A stretch of 45,170 bases of DNA from Nitrosomonas sp. (GTDB lineage: Bacteria; Pseudomonadota; Gammaproteobacteria; Burkholderiales; Nitrosomonadaceae). Below the pieces are notes generated by a model, which saw nothing but the letters and a program-made list of their open reading frames with translations, did not search any database and had not been told where the DNA came from. This document shows, in pieces, positions 27,085 through 39,242 of the stretch (its first letter is position 1; each line of letters begins with the position of its first letter). The stretch lies in contig NZ_JAIEMO010000028.1 in NCBI RefSeq assembly GCF_019752095.1, positions 1 through 45,170 of the forward strand, in the 5' to 3' direction. A program made the position numbers and the translations under genes.

Positions 27085-28994
27085 AGCAACATGTAGAACT
27101 AAGAAATCACCCAATTGAACTGTATAAATTTCGTATGCGTCTTGCCATCAGCGCAGGCTTTGTTCTTATTCTGTTTCTGTTGCTCTATGCACGCTTCTAT
27201 TACTTACAGATTATTCAGCAGGAGCATTATCATACGCTGGCGGAAGCGAATCGTATTTCCATTGCGCCACTGGTTCCCTACCGTGGCTTGATCTCTGATC
27301 GAAGTGGAAAAATATTGGCACAAAATTATTCAGCGTATACGCTGGAGGTTGTACCCAGTAAAATTCAAGATCTTGAGGCGACATTAAATGAGCTGGCAAC
27401 CATTATTGAGATCACCCCCGCTGATCGCCAGCGATTCAAGAAATTACTAAGAGAGAGTAAACGATTCAAAAGTTTACCTATCAGGAATCGTTTGACAGAT
27501 GTCGAGATCGCAACCTTTGCTACAAATCGTTACCGTTTCCCAGGCATTGAAATCAAGGCTCAGGTATACCGTCAATACCCGGAAAAGGAGATGGTTTCAC
27601 ATGTTATTGGCTATATCAGTCGGATCAATGATCAAGATCTCGAGCAACTGGAAAGCCGTGGCGAACTTCACAATTATCGCGGCTCTCATCACATTGGCAA
27701 AATTGGTATTGAGCAGAGTTATGAAAAACAATTACATGGCGTCACAGGATTTGAGGAAGTAGAAACCGATGCAGCAGGCCGCTCTATTCGAGTATTGTCA
27801 CGCACACCACCGACGCCTGGCAATAATTTAATTCTCACATTAGATCTTGGCTTACAGGAAGTAGCAGAAATCGCATTTAACGATCGCCGGGGTGCACTGG
27901 TTGCTTTGGACCCTAACAATGGAGAAGTGCTTGCTTTTGTTAGCAAACCAGGTTATGACAATAACCTCTTTATCGGCGGCATTGACCAGGAAAACTGGAA
28001 TTTGCTTAACAATTCGATTGATCGCCCTCTCAATAACCGAGCGCTACGAGGTGTTTATCCTCCAGGATCAACATTTAAACCCTTTATGGCGCTTGCCGCA
28101 CTTGAGCTGGGGAAACGCACGCCCGAATATAGCATGAGTGATCCCGGATATTTTTCACTGCCCGGCGTCAGTCGGCGCTATCGTGACTGGAAACCCGGCG
28201 GGCATGGCAGAGTCGATTTGCACAAATCTCTCGTTGTTTCTTGTGATACCTATTACTACAGTCTTGCCAACGATCTCGGAATCGACAACATACACAATTT
28301 TATCAGTCAGTTTGGGTTAGGAAGTAAAACGGGCATTGATGTTGAAGGAGAAGCGTCGGGGTTATTGCCTTCCTCTGCTTGGAAAATGCGACAGCATAAA
28401 CAAAAATGGTATGCTGGGGATACTATTTCAGTTGCAATTGGGCAGGGATATAATTTGACCACACCGCTTCAGCTCGCTTTCGCCACGATGATCATCGCAA
28501 ACAATGGTAAAGCATATTTACCCCACTTGGTTAAACAAATTCAGAATAGTCAAACCGGGGAAGTTCAGGATATCCCTGCCAAATTGCTTTATAGCTTAAA
28601 TCTTAAGCCTAAAAATCTCGAAGTCGTTAAGAATGCGCTTGTGGATGTTACCCGCCCCGGGGGAACAGCTGCAAAAGCGGGCGCCAATGCAGACTACACT
28701 TTTGCTGGTAAGACTGGCACATCACAAGTTATCGCTATTAAACAGGGAGAACGTTACAACGAAAAATTGATCAATGAACGTCACCGCGATCATGCAATGT
28801 TTATTGCATATGCACCAGCAGAAGATCCCAAGATTGCTTTGGCAATTTTAGTCGAAAATACTGGCACCGGCGGTTCAACAGCAGCTCCTATTGCACGACA
28901 AGTCTTTGATTATTTTTTATTAGGCAAATTGCCGGAAATAGATCTTGCTCATTTGATTGAACCCATTAAAGATCATGCGCATGATCATCTCTGA
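27081..28994 (+). CDS. mrdA: Penicillin-binding protein 2 (elongation transpeptidase)
   Basis: Class B PBP that cross-links peptidoglycan during cell elongation. It has one N-terminal membrane anchor (about residues 18-40) and a PBP dimerisation (pedestal) domain with R-G-L-I-S-D-R at about 69-75. The transpeptidase domain has all three motifs: SxxK as STFK at 330-333, SxN as Ser-Cys-Asp at 387-389 (usual for PBP2) and KTG at 544-546. Length 637. Translationally coupled to mreD and followed by its glycosyltransferase partner rodA. Confidence 0.96.
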   Translation: MKQHVELRNHPIELYKFRMRLAISAGFVLILFLLLYARFYYLQIIQQEHYHTLAEANRISIAPLVPYRGLISDRSGKILAQNYSAYTLEVVPSKIQDLEATLNELATIIEITPADRQRFKKLLRESKRFKSLPIRNRLTDVEIATFATNRYRFPGIEIKAQVYRQYPEKEMVSHVIGYISRINDQDLEQLESRGELHNYRGSHHIGKIGIEQSYEKQLHGVTGFEEVETDAAGRSIRVLSRTPPTPGNNLILTLDLGLQEVAEIAFNDRRGALVALDPNNGEVLAFVSKPGYDNNLFIGGIDQENWNLLNNSIDRPLNNRALRGVYPPGSTFKPFMALAALELGKRTPEYSMSDPGYFSLPGVSRRYRDWKPGGHGRVDLHKSLVVSCDTYYYSLANDLGIDNIHNFISQFGLGSKTGIDVEGEASGLLPSSAWKMRQHKQKWYAGDTISVAIGQGYNLTTPLQLAFATMIIANNGKAYLPHLVKQIQNSQTGEVQDIPAKLLYSLNLKPKNLEVVKNALVDVTRPGGTAAKAGANADYTFAGKTGTSQVIAIKQGERYNEKLINERHRDHAMFIAYAPAEDPKIALAILVENTGTGGSTAAPIARQVFDYFLLGKLPEIDLAHLIEPIKDHAHDHL

Positions 28995-29043
28995 GAAGAC
29001 TCAAATCAGTATTCAATTAATTATCGACCTGCATACATGATGC

Positions 29044-30144
29044 ATGATTGAAATTAGAAAAATTTGGCACTATCTTACGCGCTATGTAGATAGCTTTCTG
29101 TTAGTCGGAATCCTCATATTAATGTCGATAGGGCTTATTGTGCTATATAGCGCCACGGGTGGAAATGTAACCAGAGTCAGTAATCAAGCAGTTAATATAC
29201 TGGTAGCGTTAGTAATTATGTGGTTGGTTGCAAATATTCCACTGCAACAAATATTGCGCCTGGCATTCCCGATGTACATGCTAGGATTGATTTTACTTAT
29301 CGGCGTTGCATTATTTGGTGAAATAAACAATGGTGCCAGACGCTGGCTTAATATTGGGGTAACTCGAATCCAACCATCTGAATTGATGAAAATAGCGATA
29401 CCGTTGATGATGGCTTGGTATTTCGATAAGTATGAAATTGCTTTACGTTTGAGAGATTATTTTGGTGCAACGATATTGTTATTGTTGCCTGTTCTGCTGA
29501 TCTTACGGCAACCGGATTTAGGGACCGCCTTGTTAATTGCTGCCAGCGGTTTTTATGTTCTGTTCCTGGCTGGATTATCTTGGCGCATTATTGTTGGATT
29601 AGTGACGGCTGCAGCCGCAAGTTTGCCGATACTTTGGTCGGTGATGCACGATTATCAACGACAACGCATCATGACATTGTTTGATCCAACGCAAGACCCT
29701 TTGGGCGCCGGTTATCATACGATCCAATCTTCTATTGCGATCGGTTCTGGTGGAGTCGTTGGAAAAGGATGGCAAAATGGCACGCAAACGCAATTAGATT
29801 TTTTGCCAGAACAAAGCACCGATTTTATCTTTGCTGTTTTTTCAGAAGAATTTGGGTTAATTGGGAATACTGTATTATTATTACTATATCTGCTAGTAAT
29901 CGGGCGGTGTATAGCAATTACAGCAAATGCTTCAACGCAGTTTACACGTTTGATCTCAGGATCGATTACATTGACCTTTTGCACTTATATATTTGTTAAT
30001 ATAGGAATGGTAAGCGGCATTCTCCCAATTGTAGGCGTACCTCTTCCGCTAATCAGTTATGGCGGTACATCTATGGTTACGATGCTGCTTGGTTTTGGTA
30101 TTTTGATGAGTATTCAGACACATCCTAAGTTGATAAAAACATGA
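29044..30144 (+). CDS. rodA: Peptidoglycan glycosyltransferase RodA (MrdB)
   Basis: SEDS-family integral membrane glycosyltransferase that polymerises lipid II, partner of PBP2. The 366 residues contain about ten membrane segments. Family motifs visible are NNGARRWL, RQPDLGTAL (catalytic Asp region), FLPEQSTDFIFAV and the C-terminal GVPLPLISYGGTSM. The stop overlaps the rlpA start by 4 bp, so the two are coupled. Confidence 0.96.
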   Translation: MIEIRKIWHYLTRYVDSFLLVGILILMSIGLIVLYSATGGNVTRVSNQAVNILVALVIMWLVANIPLQQILRLAFPMYMLGLILLIGVALFGEINNGARRWLNIGVTRIQPSELMKIAIPLMMAWYFDKYEIALRLRDYFGATILLLLPVLLILRQPDLGTALLIAASGFYVLFLAGLSWRIIVGLVTAAAASLPILWSVMHDYQRQRIMTLFDPTQDPLGAGYHTIQSSIAIGSGGVVGKGWQNGTQTQLDFLPEQSTDFIFAVFSEEFGLIGNTVLLLLYLLVIGRCIAITANASTQFTRLISGSITLTFCTYIFVNIGMVSGILPIVGVPLPLISYGGTSMVTMLLGFGILMSIQTHPKLIKT

Positions 30145-31106
30145 CAAACTCTAATTCTTCATTCTTTAAAGTGTATAAATATTTATCTGTACTCTGCAGA
30201 TCAATTCCTGGATTGGCATTGGTATTAATTTTTGCACTATTGGCTGCGTGTAGCAGTACACCGCAATATAACAGCAGTGTGCAAGAACAACAGAGAACAA
30301 CAGCGACCAAGCTATCAGGCATCAACCCAAGTGAAATGAACAGACGAGGAGGTGGATACTATCTGGACGATGGTCCAGAAGATAATCCGCCACCAAACTT
30401 ACATCTTGTTCCAGATGCCGTGCCTAAAGCTGAGCCATTGCGTGCAGCCAATATGCAACCCTATGTCGCACTAGGAAAACATTTTAGACCCATGACTGGT
30501 TTGGAACCTTATAGGAAACGTGGAATTGCTTCATGGTATGGGCGTCGTTATCATGGAAACAATACAGCCTCAGGAGAGGTTTATGATATGTATGCAATGA
30601 CAGCGGCTCACCCCACATTACCGTTACCTAGCTATGCACGGGTCACCAATCTGGAAAATGGCAATTCGGTGATTGTGCGTTTGAATGATCGAGGCCCATT
30701 TCTTTCTGATCGTATCATCGATCTTTCTTATACTGCCGCATATAAATTGGGAATACTAACTGGTGGTAGCGGTCAGGTTGAAGTAGAGAGCATCATACCG
30801 AATAATGGGCAAGTTATACTGGCGGTTTCCAAACCATCTCCCTCGCTGCCTGTTGCCGATAGTCACGCAGAAATGAACATTGTTTATTTGCAACTAGCTG
30901 CATTTGGTTCATCAGATAACGCAAGGAATTTTCTTTCTCAGATACATCAGAGACTCCCATCACTCAAAGAAACAGCCAGTATTACCAAGAACAAGGGGTT
31001 GTATAAAATACACGTCGGCCCTTATCCAGATTCAACCGTTGCCAGGTTGGCAGCCAATACGCTTAGTCAACAACTCGCGATAACACCTGTTCTGGTGAAT
31101 GACTGA
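30141..31106 (+). CDS. rlpA: Septal-ring lytic transglycosylase RlpA (lipoprotein)
   Basis: Outer-membrane lipoprotein of 321 residues. The signal peptide ends in the lipobox LLAAC with lipidated Cys37. The double-psi beta-barrel domain (GIASWYGRRYHGNNTASGE, split over about 130-150, and NDRGPF near 190) carries the catalytic Asp and His positions. A C-terminal SPOR domain (about 248-320) binds denuded glycan. RlpA cleaves such strands during cell division. It closes the mre-rod operon. No intrinsic terminator facing this direction is evident. Confidence 0.94.
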   Translation: MTNSNSSFFKVYKYLSVLCRSIPGLALVLIFALLAACSSTPQYNSSVQEQQRTTATKLSGINPSEMNRRGGGYYLDDGPEDNPPPNLHLVPDAVPKAEPLRAANMQPYVALGKHFRPMTGLEPYRKRGIASWYGRRYHGNNTASGEVYDMYAMTAAHPTLPLPSYARVTNLENGNSVIVRLNDRGPFLSDRIIDLSYTAAYKLGILTGGSGQVEVESIIPNNGQVILAVSKPSPSLPVADSHAEMNIVYLQLAAFGSSDNARNFLSQIHQRLPSLKETASITKNKGLYKIHVGPYPDSTVARLAANTLSQQLAITPVLVND

Positions 31107-31113
31107 ATTGGGT

Positions 31114-31144
31114 AAAAAAATCCCTATTGCAAGCAATAGGGATT
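31114..31144 (-). terminator. Leftward rho-independent terminator
   Basis: An 11-bp perfect stem, aatccctattg (31119-31129) with caatagggatt (31134-31144), has a 4-nt loop. Read on the minus strand it is followed by seven U (plus-strand A-run 31114-31120). It therefore stops leftward transcription, not rlpA, and the chemoreceptor already has its own terminator 330 bp upstream of it. Confidence 0.85.
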
Positions 31145-31336
31145 AAAGGGCCTCGTCATAAAATCATCCATCGCAATTAACAGTCAAATGTAAAACATCT
31201 CCCTCAGTGCAGGTATCGATACATTTTTTACATTCCGGTTTCAATATTGCGATAACTGATTTTAAGTTTAATACCAACTGAGTATTCTTGAAGATGAAAA
31301 CAGAGAGGGAATTTACCCTTATATCTAAACTATGAC

Positions 31337-31352
31337 TGTGATTTTTGTCACA
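31337..31352. promoter_or_regulatory. Perfect CRP/FNR-family-like operator
   Basis: TGTGA, six bases, TCACA: both half-sites match the E. coli CRP consensus exactly. It lies in a convergent intergenic region, not upstream of any annotated gene. Leftward, a TAGATA hexamer at 31327-31322 could be a -10 element, but the spacing is not the classical -41.5 arrangement. Confidence 0.45.
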
Positions 31353-31434
31353 CCTCAATGAAGATACATATTTGGTTCTCGCTCACAGATTCAAAACACA
31401 TTAAGGTAACTGCTAAGCAACCACCCTAATTTGG

Positions 31435-31460
31435 CAGAGAACTCAATATTGAGTTCTCTG
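31435..31460. repeat. 26-bp perfect palindrome
   Basis: Two 13-bp arms, cagagaactcaat and attgagttctctg, abut with no spacer. It would form a long hairpin in RNA or a symmetric protein site in DNA. No U-run adjoins it. Confidence 0.6.
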
Positions 31461-31465
31461 CTCGA

Positions 31466-31499
31466 ATAAAAAAGCGCCACTCAGAATTGAGTGGCGCTT
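31466..31499 (-). terminator. Rho-independent terminator of the cheW-chemoreceptor transcript
   Basis: A perfect 12-bp GC-rich stem, aagcgccactca (31472-31483) with tgagtggcgctt (31488-31499), has a 4-nt loop. On the minus strand it is followed by a U-run (plus-strand A-run 31468-31473). It lies about 70 bp beyond the chemoreceptor stop. Confidence 0.92.
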
Positions 31500-31570
31500 A
31501 TATCAAAATCTCTTTAGTCCGACTATTGGCCTAAAGCGACTGCACTTATGCTAGACTGATTAGCTTCGTA

Positions 31571-33292
31571 CTAAAATTGTTCCCAATCATCTCCACCACC
31601 ACCGGACACAACTTTACGTGACTGTATTGAGACGGAATCCTCGTCGGACTTCACCGCTGCTTTCTTCGTAGGCACTCTATTTGGTAACTTAGCAACTGAT
31701 GCAGGACGATTATTCCTTTTAATTGGCATACCCTGTGTATAGCCAGCTCCGCCAGATATTTTAAAGACACTGACTGCTTGAGTCAAAGCTTGCGCCTGAT
31801 CACTCATGGACTCGGCCGCTGCGGCGGCCTCTTCGACCAAAGCCGCATTTTGTTGCGTAACCTCATCCATCTGCGTCACAGCCTGATTTACTTGCTCAAT
31901 ACCTGAACTTTGTTCATGAGATGCCGCTGAGATCTCACTCATAATATCGGTTACTCGCTTAACCGCAATTACAATCTCATCCATCGTGATGCCAGCCTCA
32001 TCCACCAAACGAGTCCCATCTTCTACTTTAGCTACTGAATCACTGATCAATTCCTTAATTTCTTTCGCCGCCGCTGCTGAACGTTGCGCCAGCGTGCGCA
32101 CTTCGGTAGCCACTACCGCAAAACCACGACCTTGTTCACCTGCACGCGCCGCTTCTACTGCAGCGTTCAGCGCCAGAATGTTAGTCTGAAATGCTATACC
32201 ATCTATGACACTGATAATATCCACAATCTTCTTGGAGCTTTCATTAATTGAACTCATAGTTTGCACTACCTGGCCAACTACAGCTCCACCTTTTACTGCA
32301 ACTTCAGATGCTCCTGCCGCCAACTGATTGGCTTGACGGGCATTATCGGCATTTTGCTTCACGGTAGAGGTCAATTCTTCCATGGAAGATGCAGTCTCTT
32401 CTAGGCTAGATGCCTGTTCTTCGGTACGCTGACTCAAATCAGTATTGCCTGAGGCAATCTCACCAGAGGCCGTAGCAATCTGATCAGTTCCTGTACGCAC
32501 TTTACTGACTAGTTCGATCAAGTTTTCGTTCATGGTTTTGAGCGCTTGCAACAAACGTCCGGTTTCATTGGTTGAATTGACCTCAATTCGGCTAGTCAAA
32601 TCACCCGATGCTACTGCATTTGCAACCATAACCGCTTCATTTAGCGGACCCACAATGGCACGAATCAAAATTAAACCCATAATAATCGCCAGAACCACAC
32701 CCAATCCTATGGCAGCACCGGTCATCGTAAACACAAAATTAAAATTGCTTTGCGCTTCTGCATATTCCTGACCTGCAACTTTTGACTGCAATTCAATCAA
32801 ATCAAACATAGTTTGATGCACTGCATCAAAACTTGGCGTCGCATCATTTGTAGCATTCTCAGCCGCCGCCTCAAAATTCCCTGCCATGGCCAGATTCATT
32901 GTACGGTCACGGGCTTCTTTATATATCGGCCATTGCTGTGTAAAAGCATTCGCTAACTTTTCCTCTTCAGGCGTCAAGTAAGTAGCCATGAATTTCTGCC
33001 ATGTAGCATTGATTTCAGCATCCCTTTCAGCTGTCATTGCAGCACGCTGCTTAGCAACCGCAACATCTTGCATATTAGCTGCCATTACTGCGTTGAGACG
33101 AACGCGATGCATCCGGTCAAGTATCAAACTCAAATCTCCCAGAACTACCGTACGATCTTCATAAACCGTCTTTAAACCATCATTAGACTGATCGATACCA
33201 TACAAACCTAGGGCACCAACACCTACCAACAATACCGACAACATTCCTATTACCAACGCCAGTTTCGACTTTATCGTCATATTCTTCAACAT
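31571..33292 (-). CDS. Methyl-accepting chemotaxis protein
   Basis: A transmembrane chemoreceptor of 573 residues. The ATG at 33292 follows an exact AAGGAGG; the frame extends seven codons upstream to a GTG, but the ribosome site lies inside that extension. It has a membrane segment at about 10-33, a periplasmic four-helix-bundle ligand domain (about 35-185), a second membrane segment (about 190-212), HAMP, then methylation helices and the signalling tip ([26 protein letters not shown], split around residue 375). The C-terminus ends in DWEQF, close to the NWETF pentapeptide that tethers CheR and CheB in E. coli. It follows cheW by about 60 bp in one operon. The ligand is unknown. Confidence 0.95.
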   Translation of the reverse strand: MLKNMTIKSKLALVIGMLSVLLVGVGALGLYGIDQSNDGLKTVYEDRTVVLGDLSLILDRMHRVRLNAVMAANMQDVAVAKQRAAMTAERDAEINATWQKFMATYLTPEEEKLANAFTQQWPIYKEARDRTMNLAMAGNFEAAAENATNDATPSFDAVHQTMFDLIELQSKVAGQEYAEAQSNFNFVFTMTGAAIGLGVVLAIIMGLILIRAIVGPLNEAVMVANAVASGDLTSRIEVNSTNETGRLLQALKTMNENLIELVSKVRTGTDQIATASGEIASGNTDLSQRTEEQASSLEETASSMEELTSTVKQNADNARQANQLAAGASEVAVKGGAVVGQVVQTMSSINESSKKIVDIISVIDGIAFQTNILALNAAVEAARAGEQGRGFAVVATEVRTLAQRSAAAAKEIKELISDSVAKVEDGTRLVDEAGITMDEIVIAVKRVTDIMSEISAASHEQSSGIEQVNQAVTQMDEVTQQNAALVEEAAAAAESMSDQAQALTQAVSVFKISGGAGYTQGMPIKRNNRPASVAKLPNRVPTKKAAVKSDEDSVSIQSRKVVSGGGGDDWEQF

Positions 33293-33353
33293 AAAAACCT
33301 CCTTAAAATCCACAGTTCGTTCCTAATCTATAGAAAAACTTATCAGAATCTCA

Positions 33354-33845
33354 TCAATCTATGCTTTGCTCAATCAACTCCATGCCACTACTACTCATCA
33401 GTTTCTCGATATCAATCAATATCAACATACGTTCGCCGACGGCACCGAGCCCCATAATGTAATCAGTATCAATTACTGAGCCTAATCCTGGTGTAGGCCT
33501 CATTTGTTCTGCTTCCAAAGTAATTACATCTGACACACCATCCACTACGACCCCTACGACACGCCCGAATACATTTAAAATAATTACCACGGTAAATTGA
33601 TCATACGTTACATCACTTAGCTTAAATTTAATCCGCATATCGATAATGGGCACGATAATTCCGCGCAGATTGACTACACCTTTGATAAAATCAGGCGCAT
33701 TGGCAATCTGAGTAATAGCATCATAACCACGAATTTCCTGTACTTTAAGAATCTCTATCCCATATTCTTCCTTTCCTAGGCAAAAAGTTAGAAACTCGTT
33801 GTTTAAATGACTATCTGCTAAACTTGCGATTCGTTCTTGCAACAT
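33354..33845 (-). CDS. cheW: Chemotaxis coupling protein CheW
   Basis: Adaptor linking chemoreceptors to the CheA kinase. The 163-residue SH3-like CheW domain is complete: [23 protein letters not shown] (split around residues 20-40), then [15 protein letters not shown], the core binding motif. The ATG at 33845 follows GGAG by 8 nt; a GTG three codons upstream lacks a suitable ribosome site. First gene of a cheW-chemoreceptor pair; no cheA, cheR or cheB is in the window. Confidence 0.94.
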   Translation of the reverse strand: MLQERIASLADSHLNNEFLTFCLGKEEYGIEILKVQEIRGYDAITQIANAPDFIKGVVNLRGIIVPIIDMRIKFKLSDVTYDQFTVVIILNVFGRVVGVVVDGVSDVITLEAEQMRPTPGLGSVIDTDYIMGLGAVGERMLILIDIEKLMSSSGMELIEQSID

Positions 33846-33854
33846 AAATCTCAC

Positions 33855-34165
33855 TCCATCTTCTATATGAAAAACACGAACCTTATGCGAGTTCGCAGGT
33901 TATGATTTACGGAAAAAGGAATACTTTCTTAAATGAGTTTGCAGATTTTAATAGAATCGGTAATCAATCAAACTGGGAACAGGCGAACAAAATCACTTTA
34001 TATCTGTAAAAATAATAGCTATAAAAAGATTATTGATTAATGATCACAATTAAATGATTTTTTCGAATGTTTCGTTCTCATTCAATTGGTTAATTCACTA
34101 CACAGCGAATTATTTTATTACGCACGATATAATCTAAGTTTATAGTTACAAAGGATAACTACAAA
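33855..34165. other. Divergent promoter interval between cheW and the VOC gene
   Basis: About 311 bp, very AT-rich between 33960 and 34080. It must serve both divergent genes. A TATAAT hexamer at 34128-34133, about 32 bp before the VOC start, is a likely -10 element without a recognisable -35 box. No flagellar sigma-28 motif was seen for cheW. Confidence 0.4.
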
Positions 34166-34549
34166 ATGGCTATCGCAGGCATGAATCATTTCACGGTATT
34201 AAGTAGTAACTTAGAAAGAAGCAAGGCTTTTTACATCGATATCTTGGGGCTTAAAGAAGGTTATCGCCCACCTCTTGCATCTCCGGGTGCATGGCTTTAT
34301 GTTGGGGATCGATCGATACTGCACATCATGGCGGGCAGACCTATGCCCGCCAATGCTGCTGGCGTCATCGATCACATGGCATTCACCGCATCCAATCTGC
34401 AAGCCGTAGTTAACACTTTAAAACAATATAATATCGAGTATGAATTGCACCGCCTCAAAGGATTGGAAATCTGGCAATTATTCTGTCATGACCCAGACGG
34501 TGCAAAAGTTGAACTGGATTTCCCAGCGGATGAATCAGAGCCTGGATAA
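34166..34549 (+). CDS. VOC-superfamily (glyoxalase/dioxygenase fold) protein
   Basis: A 127-residue protein made of two beta-alpha-beta-beta-beta units. Likely metal ligands are in place: His8 (MNHFTV), His at LHIMAG (about residue 52), His at DHMAF (about 70) and Glu near the end (KVELDFP). The superfamily includes glyoxalase I, fosfomycin-resistance thiol transferases and extradiol dioxygenases. The short length and motifs do not decide among them. It converges with the M48 protease gene, 7 bp apart. Confidence 0.85.
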   Translation: MAIAGMNHFTVLSSNLERSKAFYIDILGLKEGYRPPLASPGAWLYVGDRSILHIMAGRPMPANAAGVIDHMAFTASNLQAVVNTLKQYNIEYELHRLKGLEIWQLFCHDPDGAKVELDFPADESEPG

Positions 34550-34556
34550 TAAGCTG

Positions 34557-35342
34557 TTATTTTTTACAATTGGGATTCTTGCCGGCTGCACGTGCTTGCT
34601 GCATCATCTTGCTGGCCTTAGGTAGGAGCGCCCGTAAATCATCAATTCGGGTTTCATGGGACGGATGAGTCGACAGAAACTCTGCCGGTTGTTCCCCTTT
34701 GCTGGCCTGCGCCATTTTCTGCCATAATGTAATGCTTTCCGCAGGATTAAATCCAGCCTTTGCCATTAATTCGATACCAATCTCATCGGCTTCACTTTCA
34801 TGCAAGCGACTAAACGGCATAATCAAGCCATATTGTGTGCCGACTCCAAGCAAGCCTAATGCGGTTTGTCCCATGGGAGTAGTCGGTGCAGCGACCGCTG
34901 CGATAATGGACATTCCCATTTGCGCCCCTAATTTCTGCGACATCCGTTCATTACTGTGTTTCGCCATCACATGACCAATCTCATGACCGATCACGGAAGC
35001 TAACTGATCTTGATTATCGACAAGATCAACCAGCCCAGTATGGACGCCAATTTTATTTCCCGGCAAAGCAAATGCATTCAGCGTATCGTCTTCAAACACC
35101 ACCACTTCCCAATCTCCACCAACTTCACGAGTAATAGCATTTGCAACGCAACGCACAAACTGATTTTCTCGCGTATTCTGGTTAATTGATTTTTCATTCT
35201 TCATCGTTGTAAATGCCTGCAACCCCATCGCATCAAGCTCACTGTCAGGCATGAAAGCCAGTTGGCTTCTCCCCGTGGGCGTGGTCGCGCAAGCCGCGAG
35301 TAAAATGAAAATGAATAGAATTAGTAATAATCTGAACTTCAT
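34557..35342 (-). CDS. M48-family metalloprotease, lipoprotein
   Basis: A 261-residue envelope zinc protease. The lipoprotein signal ends in LLAAC with Cys18; the HEIGH motif is at residues 120-124, and the third-ligand region ESEADEIGIELM follows about 60 residues later. The architecture resembles the E. coli LoiP/YcaL/BepA group of outer-membrane-associated quality-control proteases, without the TPR tail of BepA. Its substrate is not evident. Confidence 0.92.
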   Translation of the reverse strand: MKFRLLLILFIFILLAACATTPTGRSQLAFMPDSELDAMGLQAFTTMKNEKSINQNTRENQFVRCVANAITREVGGDWEVVVFEDDTLNAFALPGNKIGVHTGLVDLVDNQDQLASVIGHEIGHVMAKHSNERMSQKLGAQMGMSIIAAVAAPTTPMGQTALGLLGVGTQYGLIMPFSRLHESEADEIGIELMAKAGFNPAESITLWQKMAQASKGEQPAEFLSTHPSHETRIDDLRALLPKASKMMQQARAAGKNPNCKK

Positions 35343-35521
35343 AATTAATATTCTCCGTACGTTGGATCAGCGGAATTTCATCTCATTCTGACCATGATAC
35401 AACTTGTGAAACACAAGGGTATGTAAATACTTTTGGTTAATAATGAACACAAAGACTAATGCAGTGGATAACCAAGAATATGATATAACTCAGTTCTTAA
35501 CAATAGCATAGGGGATCCAAA

Positions 35522-35728
35522 GTGAACGATCATATTTATAAAATCATTGAAATTGTTGGCTCATCAACCAAAAGCAGCGATGATGCCATTCAGCTAGCGG
35601 TTGCGAAAGCTGGCAAAAGCGTACGTAATCTGGATTGGTTTGAAGTAGTGGAAACACGCGGGCATATCGTTGATGGCAAAGTTGCACACTATCAAGTGAA
35701 GCTTAAAATTGGCTTTCGTTTGGACTAA
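35522..35728 (+). CDS. Dodecin family flavin-binding protein
   Basis: A 68-residue protein that matches dodecin over its whole length: YKIIEIVGSS at the start, DDAIQLAVAKAG in the helix, and NLDWFEV with Trp39, the residue that stacks on flavin. Dodecins assemble as 12-mers that store FMN, riboflavin or related compounds. The start is GTG with GGGGATC just upstream. It stands alone between the M48 gene and leuS. Confidence 0.93.
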   Translation: MNDHIYKIIEIVGSSTKSSDDAIQLAVAKAGKSVRNLDWFEVVETRGHIVDGKVAHYQVKLKIGFRLD

Positions 35729-35922
35729 CCCTGTTGATTAGGACAGTTGGGGGGTATTCAACAATGTAAGCGATCTTAGAATATTGAGGCAGTGCATTTA
35801 GGGTGAAACTCTAACGGGGGGTTATTGTGCTAAAAAGAATCCCGTATAGGACCAACCGAATATCACTGCTATCAACAAGAGCCAATAATAGACACAATTC
35901 ATCTAAATACTTCACGCTATAA

Positions 35923-38664
<2,742 letters not shown>

Positions 38665-38684
38665 ATAATTTGCATCCTTAGCTC

Positions 38685-39209
38685 ATGATAAACATACATA
38701 AACAGCATCTACTTATTCTAATTATTCTGATCATCGTGGTCTTATTGACAGCCTGCGGTTTTAAGTTACGCGGACAAGCTGCTGTGCTACCGTTCAAAAC
38801 CATGTATGTCACCGCACCGGATGGACATACGATCGGCATAGAAATGGAGCGCATGATCAAAGCCACGCCAACAACCCGTCTAGTTGACAGCACCGCAGAA
38901 GCCGAAGCAACGCTGGATATTATCAGCGCAGTTAATGAAAGAGCTATTTTGTCTTTGTCTGGTGGCGGTCGCGTACGGGATTTTAATTTGATTTACCGGG
39001 TGAACTATCGTGTACTGGATAACAGAGGCATTGAAATTATGCCAAATACTGAAATATCCTTAACCCGCGTTCTGCCGTTTCTGGATGCACAAATCCTTGC
39101 CAAAGAATCGGAAGAAAGATTGTTGGCAAAAGACATGCAATCCGATGCCATTCAACAAATCCTGTGGCGTTTGTCAACGATTAAGTTTCCTGCCGAAAGC
39201 ACGCAGTAA
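38685..39209 (+). CDS. lptE: LPS-assembly lipoprotein LptE
   Basis: Outer-membrane lipoprotein that plugs LptD and helps insert lipopolysaccharide. The 174 residues have a hydrophobic signal and lipobox LLTAC with Cys24, then the family's GFKLRG start. The rest is an alpha/beta domain of the expected size. Its place between leuS and holA is the standard one in proteobacteria and supports the call. Confidence 0.93.
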   Translation: MINIHKQHLLILIILIIVVLLTACGFKLRGQAAVLPFKTMYVTAPDGHTIGIEMERMIKATPTTRLVDSTAEAEATLDIISAVNERAILSLSGGGRVRDFNLIYRVNYRVLDNRGIEIMPNTEISLTRVLPFLDAQILAKESEERLLAKDMQSDAIQQILWRLSTIKFPAESTQ

Positions 39210-39242
39210 AGCCGTAATCGTTTCAGGTAATACCCCATCACC

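Larger units (their letters stand above)
31107..31570. other. Structured convergent intergenic region
   Basis: 464 bp between the 3' ends of rlpA and the chemoreceptor gene. It contains, left to right: a leftward terminator (31114-31144), an open leftward frame of about 64 codons that I do not accept as a gene, a perfect CRP-like palindrome (31337-31352), a 26-bp perfect palindrome (31435-31460) and the chemoreceptor's own terminator (31466-31499). This is more structure than two tail-to-tail genes need. Confidence 0.6.

Noticed and set aside
31164..31358. 64-codon leftward frame with two Cys pairs ending 20 bp before a terminator
   Set aside because: It needs a TTG start without a ribosome site, and the start lies upstream of the likely -10 element. 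I treat the region as possible small RNA rather than a gene, but it is not excluded.
34550..34575. T-run after the VOC gene as terminator
   Set aside because: The only stem is a 5-bp AT pairing; not convincing.
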